Of a stretch of 64,000 nucleotides of DNA, positions 49,821 to 60,390 are shown one piece after another (positions within the stretch are counted from its first letter, which is position 1; every line of letters starts with the position of its first letter). The notes beneath the pieces are model-generated. The model had not been told where the DNA came from and searched no databases. It saw only the letters and a program-made list of their open reading frames with translations. The DNA is from Chloroflexota bacterium. Its GTDB lineage: Bacteria; Chloroflexota; Anaerolineae; Anaerolineales; Villigracilaceae. A program made the position numbers and the translations under genes. The stretch lies in assembly GCA_016219545.1 (NCBI GenBank), contig JACRMH010000015.1, positions 1 through 64,000 on the forward strand, in the 5' to 3' direction.

Positions 49821-51401
49821 ATGCCCGATCTCTATCACACCCTTCTCAAATACGATACTGGATATCTCCGCATCATTGCCGGGTCATGGGGACTTGAATT
49901 GGAAACGAGCGAAGTGGATTCTATTTCTGAAGAACTTTGCGCCTCTTTCCTGGACCTGGAAGCTGTTACTGAAACAATAGACATTCTCTCCCCTGAGGCA
50001 CGCGCCGCGCTCAACGCAATCGTTGAGGCGAAGGGCAAAATCGAGTGGACAATATTTGCACGCAAATACGGCGAGATCCGCGAAATGGGTGAAGCCAAAC
50101 GTGACCGCGAACGTCCCCATCTCAAACCCATCTCAACAGCAGAGATCCTTTTTTATCGCGGACTGATCGCCAAAGCATTCTTCGACACCGATAAAGGCGC
50201 GCAGGAATTTGCATACATCCCTGAGGATCTGTTTGAGCTCATCCATGAAGAAATGAAAGAAGGAAGCGGAAAGAGTATCGAACCTCTTGGACGTCCGGCA
50301 ACCCCTGTTGAAAAAGCGTTCGAGATTCCCACATCAGATCATATTTTGGATGATGCTACAACCTATCTAGCCGCCTTGCGCACAGGCAAATCGCTTTTAA
50401 AACCTGAATTACATGATCTATTAACTGCTGCAAAAATTATCAAGAAAGATATTCCCCAAGCCGAAGCAGTGAAATCCTTCCTTGAAGCCTCGCGTGCAGA
50501 CGCGTTGAAAATGCTCGTCGAAGCATGGCAGTCCTCGCAAACCTTTGACGAACTGCGCTTAATTCCAAGCATCATCTGCGAAGGCGAATGGAAGAATCAG
50601 CCTTTGGTCACGCGCGAGTTTTTGCTTGATCTGGTGAATTCCATTCCGCAAAACAAATGGTGGAGCATTCCGGCGTTCATGCGGGCCATCAAGGAAAAGT
50701 TCCCAGACTATCAACGTCCCGCCGGTGACTATGATTCGTGGTTCATCAAACGCACATCCGATGGACAGTACCTGCGTGGATTCGCATATTGGGATCAGGT
50801 AGATGGCGCGCTGATAAAGTACTTCATTCAAATTCTGCACTGGCTTGGCATGGCGGACCTGGCTTCGCCGGAAAAGGGGAAAGAGGCGACGGCATTTCGT
50901 TTGACGTTGAACGTTGAACGTTCAACGTCAAAAGTTGACGGAAAGATCGTAGTTGCTTCAAATGGAAAAATTACCATATCCAGATTTTTTTCACGAGCTG
51001 TGCGCTATCAAATTTCCCGCTTCTGTGAATGGGACGAAGAAAAAGAAGATGAGTATCCATATCGCGTCACCGCACAATCGTTGAGTCAGGCCAAAGAGCA
51101 GGGATTGAAAGCTGAGCAGTTATTATCGCTGCTGGTGAAATATACAAATGGGACTGTCCCGCCTGCGTTGGTGAAAGCACTCAAACAATGGGATACGCAC
51201 GGCACTGAGGCCCGGGTGGAGAAACTGCTTGTGCTAAGAGTCAACCGGCCCGAGATTTTGGAAGAGATACGCAAGTCAAAGGCAAGTAAATTTCTGGGCG
51301 AGATATTAAGTCCAACCGCAGTCATCATCAAAAGCGGAGCGGAATCCAAAGTATTGGCAGCACTTGCAGAGTTGGGGCTGTTATCAGAAATAGAAACTTA
51401 A
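49821..51401 (+). CDS. Helicase-associated (XPB/Ssl2-like helicase_C_3) protein
   Basis: About 526 residues. The N-terminus [27 protein letters not shown] and the following [30 protein letters not shown] recall the conserved helicase-associated proteins found in Chloroflexota and Actinobacteria. No ATPase motif is present, so it is not a helicase by itself. The C-terminus [23 protein letters not shown] is characteristic of that group. Residues 360-372 are coded by a 33-bp hairpin. The ATG at 49821 avoids the repeat upstream. Confidence 0.68.
   Translation: MPDLYHTLLKYDTGYLRIIAGSWGLELETSEVDSISEELCASFLDLEAVTETIDILSPEARAALNAIVEAKGKIEWTIFARKYGEIREMGEAKRDRERPHLKPISTAEILFYRGLIAKAFFDTDKGAQEFAYIPEDLFELIHEEMKEGSGKSIEPLGRPATPVEKAFEIPTSDHILDDATTYLAALRTGKSLLKPELHDLLTAAKIIKKDIPQAEAVKSFLEASRADALKMLVEAWQSSQTFDELRLIPSIICEGEWKNQPLVTREFLLDLVNSIPQNKWWSIPAFMRAIKEKFPDYQRPAGDYDSWFIKRTSDGQYLRGFAYWDQVDGALIKYFIQILHWLGMADLASPEKGKEATAFRLTLNVERSTSKVDGKIVVASNGKITISRFFSRAVRYQISRFCEWDEEKEDEYPYRVTAQSLSQAKEQGLKAEQLLSLLVKYTNGTVPPALVKALKQWDTHGTEARVEKLLVLRVNRPEILEEIRKSKASKFLGEILSPTAVIIKSGAESKVLAALAELGLLSEIET
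50900..50932. repeat. Perfect 14-bp hairpin in frame inside the helicase-associated gene
   Basis: TTTGACGTTGAACG (50900-50913) pairs exactly with 50919-50932 around TTGAA. It is made of GTTGAAC-type 7-bp units and is read through as [11 protein letters not shown]. Confidence 0.88.
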
Positions 51402-51438
51402 ATGGATGTCACGGTTAAATCGTGACATCCATTTTTTA
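51402..51438 (+). terminator. Terminator formed by a GTCACG hairpin
   Basis: ATGGATGTCACG (51402-51413) pairs exactly with 51421-51432 and is followed by six Ts. It begins at the base after the stop codon. Confidence 0.88.
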
Positions 51439-51447
51439 TTAGGTCGC

Positions 51448-51453
51448 TATAAT
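51448..51453 (+). promoter_or_regulatory. -10 box of the glycine C-acetyltransferase gene
   Basis: TATAAT lies 30 nt before the ATG, leaving a leader with AAGGAG, unlike the leaderless genes. It directly follows a terminator. Confidence 0.55.
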
Positions 51454-51483
51454 AATTTTGTATTCTCAAACAAGGAGTTCACA

Positions 51484-52662
51484 ATGTCAAAAACTGATTG
51501 GATCCAACAGGAAATCGAAGCCCTGCAAAGCGCAGGATTGTACAACCGCATCCGCACGATCGGCTCGCCGCAAGGCGCGTGGCTGATCGTGGACGGCAAA
51601 AAAGTTTTGAACTTTTGCTCGAACAATTATTTGGGATTGGCGAATCATCCCGCGCTGGTGGCGGCGGCTAAAAAAGCGACAGATGAAATGGGCGTTGGAC
51701 CTGCCGCTGTACGCTCCATCGCCGGCACAATGACCCTGCACGTTGAGCTGGAGAAACGACTCGCGCAATTCAAGGGTGTGGAAGCCGCGATCACTTTTCA
51801 AAGCGGCTTCACTGCAAATTTGGCGACCATCCCTGCGTTGGTTGGAAAAGAAGATGTGATCTTCTCGGATAGATTGAATCATGCCTCGATCATTGATGGC
51901 GCTCGTTTATCTGGCGCGAAGATTATTCCTTACGAACACAACGATGTGAAGTCATTGGAAGAACAGATCAATGCAAATTTGAGTCAATATCGCCGCGCAT
52001 TGATCGTGACCGACGGTGTGTTCAGCATGGATGGTGACATTGCGCCTCTGCCCGATATTTATGAAGTGGCGAAGAAGTACGATATTCTTTTGATGGTGGA
52101 TGACGCACATGGCGAAGGCGTGCTCGGCAAAGGCGGGCGCGGCATCGTGGACCACTTCGGCTTGCACGGCAAAGTGGATGTGGAAGTTGGCACGATGTCG
52201 AAGGCATTCGGCGTCGTAGGCGGGATTGTCGCGGGTAAACAGGTCATCATTGATTGGCTGCGTCAGCGCGGACGTCCGTTCCTGTTCTCATCGGCAGTGA
52301 CTGTGCCAGATGCGGCGGCTTGTCTCGCGGCAGTGGACTTGCTCGAAGACTCGACCCAACTGGTAGATAAGCTCTGGGAGAACGCCAAATACTTCAAAGC
52401 TGAAATGAAGACTCTGGGATTCAACACTGGCGTCACTGAAACTCCCATCACCCCTGTCATGCTTGGTGAAGCGCCTCTCGCTCAACAATTCAGCCGCGAG
52501 TTATTCGAAGCAGGCGTCTTCGCCATGGCGCTGGGATTTCCGACTGTGCCGCAGGGCAAGGCGAGAATCCGCGTCATGATCTCCGCCGCACATGCGAAGG
52601 ATGATCTCGATAAAGGTTTGGAAGCATTCAAGAATGTTGGAAAGAAATTGGGTGTGATATAG
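51484..52662 (+). CDS. kbl: Glycine C-acetyltransferase / alpha-oxoamine synthase
   Basis: About 392 residues from the ATG with AAGGAG upstream. A pyridoxal-phosphate enzyme: [46 protein letters not shown] and the lysine in [15 protein letters not shown] and 8-amino-7-oxononanoate synthase (BioF) look alike. The N-terminus ([26 protein letters not shown]) fits KBL better, but no threonine dehydrogenase gene is adjacent, so the exact substrate is a judgement. Confidence 0.85.
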   Translation: MSKTDWIQQEIEALQSAGLYNRIRTIGSPQGAWLIVDGKKVLNFCSNNYLGLANHPALVAAAKKATDEMGVGPAAVRSIAGTMTLHVELEKRLAQFKGVEAAITFQSGFTANLATIPALVGKEDVIFSDRLNHASIIDGARLSGAKIIPYEHNDVKSLEEQINANLSQYRRALIVTDGVFSMDGDIAPLPDIYEVAKKYDILLMVDDAHGEGVLGKGGRGIVDHFGLHGKVDVEVGTMSKAFGVVGGIVAGKQVIIDWLRQRGRPFLFSSAVTVPDAAACLAAVDLLEDSTQLVDKLWENAKYFKAEMKTLGFNTGVTETPITPVMLGEAPLAQQFSRELFEAGVFAMALGFPTVPQGKARIRVMISAAHAKDDLDKGLEAFKNVGKKLGVI

Positions 52663-52753
52663 TACAAAGGCAGAAAGCGGAAAGCAGTAGCCGGCGGAGG
52701 ATGGGACGCCGTCTTTCACTTTGATAAAATCAAACACAGGTTCAAGAGGTAAC

Positions 52754-53362
52754 ATGGATAAAATAGTTGAATTATTAATTCAAAACTTTTTACCATTATT
52801 AAATCAAATATGGAACTCTCAAACTTTTTGGAGAGGGTTATCTCTTTTGCTTTTGCTTGCAGCCTTCTCGGGATGGAATTATCGTCAGAAAATTGCAGAA
52901 TTTGCGTTAAGTAATAAAGAACATGATCTTCGAATATTCAAAGAGAGTAACGAAATATTTAATGAAACTCAATTGATGGATATAGTGGATTATGAACTTC
53001 TTAGCAATCATTCAATTGAGCATGATCATTACAGACAATTAACACGTTGGAGCAGGTTCTTTGAAGAAGTAGGAAATCAGTATTTAGACGCGCGTCTTAT
53101 TAAACAAAGCCAGAGTTTACTCAAGGATTTAGATGAACTTAATAAATATATTGCGGGTAATTTCTTTTATTTGAGAGGACAAGACTCAAGTAATAAGAAT
53201 GAATATTTATATCCCGATCTCAACATTGATAGAGGAGGGTCGACAGCAGAAGATATGAAAAAATATTCAAAATACGCGAGTGAACTTGAAGACCTAACAA
53301 GGAAAGTTGGAAGACAATATTCCCAATACAGACTAGTGATAAAGAAAATTTTGAAAGTTTAA
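52754..53362 (+). CDS. Hypothetical membrane-anchored protein
   Basis: About 202 residues from the ATG with AAGAGG upstream. One hydrophobic helix near residues 25-40 (LSLLLLLAAFSGWNY) precedes a charged helical domain with many Asn, Lys and Tyr. No known family. The gene is distinctly AT-rich between GC-richer neighbours, so it may be acquired. A terminator follows. Confidence 0.65.
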   Translation: MDKIVELLIQNFLPLLNQIWNSQTFWRGLSLLLLLAAFSGWNYRQKIAEFALSNKEHDLRIFKESNEIFNETQLMDIVDYELLSNHSIEHDHYRQLTRWSRFFEEVGNQYLDARLIKQSQSLLKDLDELNKYIAGNFFYLRGQDSSNKNEYLYPDLNIDRGGSTAEDMKKYSKYASELEDLTRKVGRQYSQYRLVIKKILKV

Positions 53363-53388
53363 GAATATCACCTTCACAAACAAAAAAC

Positions 53389-53419
53389 GGCGGTCCCAAT
53401 TGGGCAGTCGTTTTTTGTT
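53389..53419. terminator. Bidirectional terminator
   Basis: AACAAAAAACGGC and GTCGTTTTTTGTT form an imperfect stem with A and T runs on the two sides, between convergent genes. Confidence 0.8.
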
Positions 53420-53427
53420 GGCAAAAC

Positions 53428-54297
53428 TTATTTATCATTGATGAACATGATCAGTGATTCGATCTCCTCATCGCTCAGCCCTAATGTCGGCATCTGTGTT
53501 GCGGGTTTAACCGAGGATGGGTCTTTCAGCCAAAGGCGCAGATACTCCGGACCGAAAGTTAAGTTCGTCAGGTTTGGTCCGATATCAACGCCATACTCGC
53601 GGATGCTGTTCGTCTCAGCATGTGAATGACAAAGCATACAGCCTTTTGCAATGAATAGGTCACGCCCTTGTTCGACTTGAGAATCAGCAGATACGACAGG
53701 CACAGCTTTCACTTCAGGCGCTGCCTCCACCCTGGGTTGCGCCGCTGCTGAAACAAAACCAACTCCACTGACGAGCAAACCGATTACCAAAAATGCGGCA
53801 GCCCAGCGTACCTTTCTTTGAAAGGCCAGTAAACTGCCGAGGACACCCAGCAGACCAACGCCGCCAACCAACAAAGATAAAGGAATTGAGTTTGATGTTA
53901 CTGCTTCACTTTCTGTTACGGGTGCGGGTGCAGCCACAACTGTCAGCGCGGGCATGGGCTGGGCGGCACCGAAGGCCTCGATAGCCCATTCCCATTTCCC
54001 AGATTGGGGCAGGGTTAAAGTAGCAGCATAATGACCCTTTTCACCCTTTTCACTGGCCACAACACTAACTGATTTGGTCGAGTCGACAAGATGAGCCCTA
54101 ACCACCGGTGATTGACCGCTCAGCGGTGTGGCACCATGCTGGCGGATCATGAATCCGATCTCCAGCGGCTGATTAGCCTCAACGTCTCCAGGTAATTCGT
54201 CAAGAGTGATAACCGCCCATCCGCCTGCAAGGACAGTACTCGTAAAAACTACTGCAAGCAAAATGGCTAGTCCAATTACATAGGTTGTCCGTTTCAT
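53428..54297 (-). CDS. Membrane-bound c-type cytochrome with FixH/YtkA-like domain
   Basis: About 289 residues. A signal peptide leads into an Ig-like FixH/YtkA-type domain (about 30-115) outside the membrane. Two membrane helices follow (about 135-185). The C-terminal cytochrome c domain has the heme motif CMLCH and a distal methionine in ATQMPTLGLSDEEIESL. It probably passes electrons to or from a respiratory complex. The ATG at 54297 has GGAGG upstream. Its neighbours are an anti-sigma and sigma factor. Confidence 0.85.
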   Translation of the reverse strand: MKRTTYVIGLAILLAVVFTSTVLAGGWAVITLDELPGDVEANQPLEIGFMIRQHGATPLSGQSPVVRAHLVDSTKSVSVVASEKGEKGHYAATLTLPQSGKWEWAIEAFGAAQPMPALTVVAAPAPVTESEAVTSNSIPLSLLVGGVGLLGVLGSLLAFQRKVRWAAAFLVIGLLVSGVGFVSAAAQPRVEAAPEVKAVPVVSADSQVEQGRDLFIAKGCMLCHSHAETNSIREYGVDIGPNLTNLTFGPEYLRLWLKDPSSVKPATQMPTLGLSDEEIESLIMFINDK

Positions 54298-54375
54298 TTT
54301 TACCTCCAAAAGTTTTGACTGGTTCTACTTAAACTACACCTCCCGAAACAGGATGGTTCCCGTAGAAATTCATGC

Positions 54376-54421
54376 ATGTCGTTGCGAGGGTGCTTTTCCC
54401 GAAGCAACCTCGCAACGACAT
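54376..54421. repeat. Interspersed palindromic repeat, short copy 3 (ATGTCGTTGCGAGG family)
   Basis: ATGTCGTTGCGAGG (54376-54389) and its exact inverse (54408-54421) enclose a CTTTTCCCGAAGCAA core. It is a 46-bp reduced version of the elements at 3895 and 33099, and ends 2 nt before the anti-sigma gene's stop. Confidence 0.92.
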
Positions 54422-54423
54422 CA

Positions 54424-55200
54424 TTATGGAGTTGGCAGTACTTGTAAAGATTCTGCGATACGGAGGGCTTCATCAAGATCAAGGTCCGTTTCAAGGCGAT
54501 AGGTAATCTTATTTTCCTCCCAGATCAATACATGGCCGTTGATCATGCGGGTAATGTCAACATTTCCATCTGAGAGAACTAATGGATAAGGGCCGCTTGT
54601 CCACAAGGCGCGCTGCCCATGGACAGTTGTTTCCTCGATCACCGTGGGGTGATATTTATTGATCGTCCAACTGCCTTCTTCGATCATGTGCAGACTCATC
54701 TGAACGTGGTCAGGTTGCTGAGGGTCAAGCCAGACGAGGATCAACATCCAGCCGCCCGCATTCTGGAGAAAAACACGATCAGGCTGACTAAAGTCAACTG
54801 GCAGGGAGATCGAGAATTCAACCGCAGCCTGTGCTTTTTCAAGAGTCGTTTCACCAGCCATCTTTTCCAAAAGAGGAATCAATGATGGTGCGTTCGATGC
54901 GGGCGTAGCTGTGACAGGAAATTCATTTGTTGGAGCTGGAGATTGTGCGGGCGCGGGGAAAATGCGGACGATGCCGACCTGGATGAATTCCAACACTGCG
55001 GCACGCACGGGCGGGACGAACATCAGGCCTGCCAGCAGAACAATGAGCATTGTCAGCGCCCAGGCAAATTGTCTCCTGACCCGCGAATGTTTCCCTGCAC
55101 CAGTGATGCGGCTCATGACCGCATCCACACCGGATGGCGTGGGCGGATATTTAAATTCCTTTGCAAGAGCCTGCAAGCGGGGTTCAATAGGCTCGGTCAT
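54424..55200 (-). CDS. Anti-sigma-factor-like membrane protein (DUF4367-like)
   Basis: A 258-residue protein with a cytoplasmic N-terminal 45 residues, one membrane helix (FAWALTMLIVLLAGLMFVPPVRA, about 45-67) and an outside domain. The outside part ends with a DUF4367-type segment (HVLIWEENKITYRLETDLDLDEALRIAESL). It overlaps the sigma factor gene by 4 bp (ATGA), so it is its probable regulator. The zinc-binding HxxxCxxC of classic anti-sigmas is absent. Confidence 0.82.
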   Translation of the reverse strand: MTEPIEPRLQALAKEFKYPPTPSGVDAVMSRITGAGKHSRVRRQFAWALTMLIVLLAGLMFVPPVRAAVLEFIQVGIVRIFPAPAQSPAPTNEFPVTATPASNAPSLIPLLEKMAGETTLEKAQAAVEFSISLPVDFSQPDRVFLQNAGGWMLILVWLDPQQPDHVQMSLHMIEEGSWTINKYHPTVIEETTVHGQRALWTSGPYPLVLSDGNVDITRMINGHVLIWEENKITYRLETDLDLDEALRIAESLQVLPTP

Positions 55201-55760
55201 AGTTCATATCCTTCGGACAGGGTTGGAAAATTATTTTTGATGATGACTCGCAAGCGTCCCACTGCCCGGTTCAGGCGGGATTTGACAGTACCCTCAGCCA
55301 CATCCAATGCCTGGGCAGACTCAGCAGTGGTCAGGTCAAGAAAGAAGCGCAGATAAATGATCTGTTGGTCGTCTGAGTTTAATTGTCGCACGGCTTTCCA
55401 TAACTGGTCGGCATCCTGAGAGTGTGCCGTATGCTGTTCCACATCCAGTGGTTCTGATGGATCGGCATGAAAGGAACGGGTAAGCGCCGCGAGATAACGC
55501 CCAACTGAACGATGACGATTGCGGGCAAGGTTGGCTGCAATACTTAATAACCATGGTCGTAGGGGGCGGGTCAAATCAAATCGCTTGAGGTTGTGATAGG
55601 CGCGTAAAAAGGTTTCCTGGGTGATCTCTTCGGCATCGTCCGGGTCACCCAGAAAGAGATAGGCGAAACGAAAGACTGGTTCCTGATACGCCAGCATAAG
55701 CGGCTCCCAAGCCGCCGTTTCACCCATGGTTGCGCGCTGAATGAGGTTGGTTTCGTCCAA
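55197..55760 (-). CDS. ECF-type RNA polymerase sigma factor
   Basis: A 187-residue protein with region 2 (DAEEITQETFLRAYHNLKRFD) and region 4 (LTTAESAQALDVAEGTVKSRLNRAVGRL) but no region 1 or 3, as in group 4 sigma factors. The start is TTG at 55760; ATG at codon 12 is an alternative. It is divergent from the Rrf2 regulator gene and coupled to the anti-sigma gene. Its own promoter was not identified. Confidence 0.93.
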   Translation of the reverse strand: MDETNLIQRATMGETAAWEPLMLAYQEPVFRFAYLFLGDPDDAEEITQETFLRAYHNLKRFDLTRPLRPWLLSIAANLARNRHRSVGRYLAALTRSFHADPSEPLDVEQHTAHSQDADQLWKAVRQLNSDDQQIIYLRFFLDLTTAESAQALDVAEGTVKSRLNRAVGRLRVIIKNNFPTLSEGYEL

Positions 55761-55864
55761 ATAATTCTCGCGAGAGGCTTTCTATAAAATTTACACCAGC
55801 GAAGGATAAAAGGTTCCTGAGTAAACAGGATGCCCTAATATAACGCATGGCAATTCGGAGTAAA

Positions 55865-55895
55865 AGGTCATAATTTATCTGTGACCTACATCACT
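55865..55895 (+). promoter_or_regulatory. Candidate regulator sites upstream of the Rrf2 gene
   Basis: AGGTCA (55865-55870) and TGACCT (55882-55887) form a dyad with an 11-nt spacer. TGTGACCTACATCACT (55880-55895) matches the CRP/FNR-type pattern TGTGA-N6-TCAC. The two overlap. Either could control this divergent region with the ECF sigma gene. Confidence 0.4.
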
Positions 55896-55967
55896 TGCCC
55901 CAATATGGATTACCAAATAAAATCGTGTTTGTCGGTAAAGTTTACCCATTTATTATTGAGAGGTTTT

Positions 55968-56381
55968 ATGCAAATCACCCGTCAAGCAGATTACGCCGTT
56001 CGCGCAGTACTTTATCTTGCCCGCAACACAGACCAGCGCACGGCCACCAGCCTGATCGCAGAAGAACAGCGCATTCCGCCGTCTTTTCTCGCCAAGATCG
56101 TTTCACAATTATCCATTGCAGGACTCCTGCATACATCCCGTGGAGCGCGCGGCGGTGTTGTGCTGGCCCGCGAGGCAAAAGAGATCACATTACTTGAAGT
56201 GATCGAAGCCATTGATGGTCCGATCCAACTCAACGAATGTGTTGGGGACAATGGGACTTGCTCCTTCGATGAACAATGCCCCTTGCGCCCGATCTGGTGC
56301 GAAGCACAGGAGGAACTGGTCGGCAGACTCAAAGGCACGAACTTTGCCGATATGCTGGTAACGGGTCAGGCTTCTTTATAA
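55968..56381 (+). CDS. Rrf2-family transcriptional regulator
   Basis: About 138 residues. The winged helix is clear (MQITRQADYAVRAVLYLARN, RIPPSFLAKIVSQLSIAGLL, GARGGVVLARE). The C-terminal half has a cysteine set (NECVG, GTCSFDEQCPLRPIW) that in IscR and NsrR binds an Fe-S cluster. It may therefore sense nitric oxide, oxygen or iron-sulfur status. The ATG at 55968 has GAGAGG upstream. Confidence 0.9.
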   Translation: MQITRQADYAVRAVLYLARNTDQRTATSLIAEEQRIPPSFLAKIVSQLSIAGLLHTSRGARGGVVLAREAKEITLLEVIEAIDGPIQLNECVGDNGTCSFDEQCPLRPIWCEAQEELVGRLKGTNFADMLVTGQASL

Positions 56382-56397
56382 AAAATATAGGCTTATG

Positions 56398-56428
56398 CAG
56401 CCTCTCGGTTATCCGGGAGGCTGTTTTA
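56398..56428 (+). terminator. Rho-independent terminator of the Rrf2 gene
   Basis: CAGCCTCTCGG (56398-56408) pairs with 56413-56423 (one G-T pair), followed by TTTTAT. Confidence 0.88.
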
Positions 56429-56734
56429 TAAACAACCAGGAGGAAATATGAAAAGGTATAAATATGTAGTGCGACATTAATGTCGCACTACAAAAGGCAG
56501 TCCGTAAAAAGTCTCTCGGCTATAATAGCGGGAGACTTTCTTGTTGCATCTCAAAAGCATGACGATGACCCATCGGATATTTTACAGGGTGGCGAAATCT
56601 CTATCCTTATGGAACAATTTTCAGATAAAAGATTACCGCGTCTGCATGGAAAGATAAAGAAATATCATTTTCCTGATTTTTATGTGAGGTTTGAAACGAT
56701 CAAAATCACCAGTTGATTTAACAAAAGGGAAAAC
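56429..56734 (+). pseudogene. Gap with a ribosome site and start codon cut short by a palindrome
   Basis: Downstream of the terminator, AGGAGG stands 6 nt before an ATG at 56448. Only ten codons (MKRYKYVVRH) can be read before TAA inside the palindrome at 56466-56491. The remaining DNA to 56734 has no convincing gene; an inverted repeat AAAGTCTC...GAGACTTT surrounds a TATAAT near 56520. The arrangement suggests a gene interrupted or replaced by the repeat. Confidence 0.4.
56466..56491. repeat. 26-bp perfect palindrome GTAGTGCGACATT/AATGTCGCACTAC
   Basis: The sequence is its own exact reverse complement. Its core GCGACATTAATGTCGC is the same as at 39748-39763. Confidence 0.95.
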
Positions 56735-57577
56735 ATGAAACTAAGAAGATTGTATCCAATGGCACTCTTGTTGACCTCAATACTTGCATGTGTCATTCCA
56801 GGGCTGGATGCTCCAGCTCCTGCACTGGCGCCCGTTGATACGAACATGCTTTCAACCGCTGTGGTATTGACGGCAGACGCGGCCGTTTTACAGACTGCCG
56901 CGGTGCAGTCGGTTGCAACTGAAATACCCGCAGGCACCCCCGTCCCCAGGCTGACGGGTACCAACATCGAGCAGGCTCAGGATGGAGTCACCAAATACAG
57001 CGATCATGATGGCAATTTCGAGGTGGTTTTCCCAGCCGGGTGGCTGGCGGTCCGCCCGAATAATTCCGATGAGTTCAACGCATCACTGGTAAAAGACGGC
57101 GCTCATAACCAAATGTTGAGCGATCAAATGATCGCTGACATGGCTGAATATAACGCCAATGTCGACCGACTCTATTCGTACATTCTTCGGCCTGATATCA
57201 AAAAGGATATGATGTTTGGATTCTCGAAGCTGGTATGGGATTCGGCAGACAAAACCTCCACCATTGATACCTCTACCATGGGAGAGTTGGTACGGGGATT
57301 GGAAGCTTCGAGCGACATTCCGGGGTTCCATGCGGATACTGCTCAAACGCGCGAGAACGGCAATGCAGTGACATTGATCGAGGTTGGCGGGCGTTTCTCA
57401 TTAAGTGATGGGCAGGGAGGAAGCGTCCCACTTTACACAACGATCATTTTTTTCAAACCCACTCCAACATCGCTGACTCGAATCACATTCACATACCTGC
57501 AGGACTACCATGACCAGATCTCAACGGATGTGAAATCCATCATCGATTCGATTAAAGTGATTGCTCCGCTACAATGA
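56735..57577 (+). CDS. Lipoprotein of unknown function
   Basis: A 280-residue protein with a lipoprotein signal (LLTSILAC, cysteine near 19) and a Pro/Ala/Thr linker. A soluble domain follows (about 70-280; KYSDHDGNFEVVFPAGWLAV), which resembles the surface-exposed PsbP/PAS-like domains with a GWLAV-type phrase. AAGGG precedes the ATG. No catalytic motif. Confidence 0.72.
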   Translation: MKLRRLYPMALLLTSILACVIPGLDAPAPALAPVDTNMLSTAVVLTADAAVLQTAAVQSVATEIPAGTPVPRLTGTNIEQAQDGVTKYSDHDGNFEVVFPAGWLAVRPNNSDEFNASLVKDGAHNQMLSDQMIADMAEYNANVDRLYSYILRPDIKKDMMFGFSKLVWDSADKTSTIDTSTMGELVRGLEASSDIPGFHADTAQTRENGNAVTLIEVGGRFSLSDGQGGSVPLYTTIIFFKPTPTSLTRITFTYLQDYHDQISTDVKSIIDSIKVIAPLQ

Positions 57578-57601
57578 TCTAATCTGAAAACTTTCGCGGC
57601 A

Positions 57602-57607
57602 TATAAT
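57602..57607 (+). promoter_or_regulatory. -10 box upstream of hutU
   Basis: TATAAT lies 36 nt before the ATG and is followed by a leader with AGGAG. Confidence 0.5.
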
Positions 57608-57643
57608 AATCAGGAAAATAATTATCTTCACAGGAGTTCACCC

Positions 57644-59305
<1,662 letters not shown>

Positions 59306-59307
59306 AC

Positions 59308-60336
59308 ATGATGCGGCGCATTTTATATTTAACTCTCCTCGGCATTTTTCTCTCCTCATGCGGGTCATTCGCTTCGCCCCCGCCGCCGACAATTGTTCCC
59401 GCTTCGACGGTGATCCCCAGCCCAGGCAGTACAACCACGCCAACAGCTCTCCCCACTGAAACGTCCCTGCCCACACTGACAGTCAGCGCGACACCTACGC
59501 CGCCCATCTCGCGCGTCATGATCGTCAGCTTTGACGGATTGCGCTCCGACGAGATCGAAGCAGCGAGTATGACCAACGTGATGGCGTTGATGCAAAGCGG
59601 TGCGTACACTCTCAGCGCGAAGACCACCATGCCGAGCACCACCCTGCCCGCCCACGCCTCCATGTTGACCGGGACATGCCCCGCAAAACATATCGTCCGC
59701 TGGAATGAATATGTCCCTGAGAATGGATTTGCACGCGGCACCGATATTTTCGATCTTGTCCATGCGGCCGGCTTGCAGACCGCAATGGTGGTTGGCAAGG
59801 AAAAACTTCGCCAGGTCACTGAACCGTCCAGCACGGATTTCTTTGCCTTCATTGACGAAACAGACAAGGTGGAAGATTTCACCAACATCGAAAGGCTGGC
59901 GGTCAATCAGGTAAAAAAAGGCTTCAACTTAATGTTCGTGCATTTTCCAGATGGCGACCTGGCAGGGCATGAATATGGCTGGATGTCGTCCTCGCAAAAG
60001 TGGTCCTACAAGAATGATGACAGGAAACTGGGTTTGATCATCCAATCATTAAAAGACCACGGCATGTATGATGATACGATCATCATCGTCACCTCCGACC
60101 ATGGCGGACATGACGGCACACACGGAACAACTTCCCCCGAGGACATGACCATCCCCTGGATCATCAGCGGACCGCGCGTTTACCCCGGTCAATTAACTAC
60201 AGCGGTCCACACCATGGACACGGCCGCAACGACAGCTTTTGTACTGGGCTTGCCCATCCCGCCCGAGTGGGACGGCGTGCCGGTCTTTGAAGCCTTCGGT
60301 CTGCCCGTGCCGCCGTGGAGAGAAGTTGGATGTTAA
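59308..60336 (+). CDS. Lipoprotein phosphodiesterase / nucleotide pyrophosphatase
   Basis: This 342-residue protein has a lipoprotein signal (IFLSSC, cysteine near 17), then a Pro/Thr linker. The enzymatic domain has VMIVSFDGLRSDEIE, the nucleophile loop MPSTTLPAHASMLTG and the metal motif IIVTSDHGGHDGTHG. It probably cleaves phosphodiesters outside the membrane. Its start lies 2 nt after the urocanase stop. It is a paralogue in superfamily terms of the cytoplasmic enzyme at 688. Confidence 0.88.
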   Translation: MMRRILYLTLLGIFLSSCGSFASPPPPTIVPASTVIPSPGSTTTPTALPTETSLPTLTVSATPTPPISRVMIVSFDGLRSDEIEAASMTNVMALMQSGAYTLSAKTTMPSTTLPAHASMLTGTCPAKHIVRWNEYVPENGFARGTDIFDLVHAAGLQTAMVVGKEKLRQVTEPSSTDFFAFIDETDKVEDFTNIERLAVNQVKKGFNLMFVHFPDGDLAGHEYGWMSSSQKWSYKNDDRKLGLIIQSLKDHGMYDDTIIIVTSDHGGHDGTHGTTSPEDMTIPWIISGPRVYPGQLTTAVHTMDTAATTAFVLGLPIPPEWDGVPVFEAFGLPVPPWREVGC

Positions 60337-60349
60337 TGGTATTCCGCAG

Positions 60350-60367
60350 GGGCGGGGTGACCCGCCC
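60350..60367. repeat. GGGCGGG mini-hairpin
   Basis: GGGCGGG-GTGA-CCCGCCC, the same core as in the double hairpin at 38767-38813. Confidence 0.88.
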
Positions 60368-60390
60368 ACATAATAAACACGAGGATAAAT

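Noticed and set aside
51484-52662. BioF (8-amino-7-oxononanoate synthase)
   Set aside because: Same family and motifs, but no other biotin gene is nearby and the N-terminus fits KBL better; kept as an alternative only.
55880-55895. A confirmed CRP/FNR binding site
   Set aside because: The match is good but one site is not proof, and it overlaps another dyad; reported only as a low-confidence candidate.
56480-56716. A 78-codon plus-strand reading frame between the Rrf2 terminator and the lipoprotein gene
   Set aside because: Its start lies inside a palindrome, it has no ribosome site and no recognisable family, and it overlaps an inverted repeat. More likely chance coding in a repeat-scarred gap.
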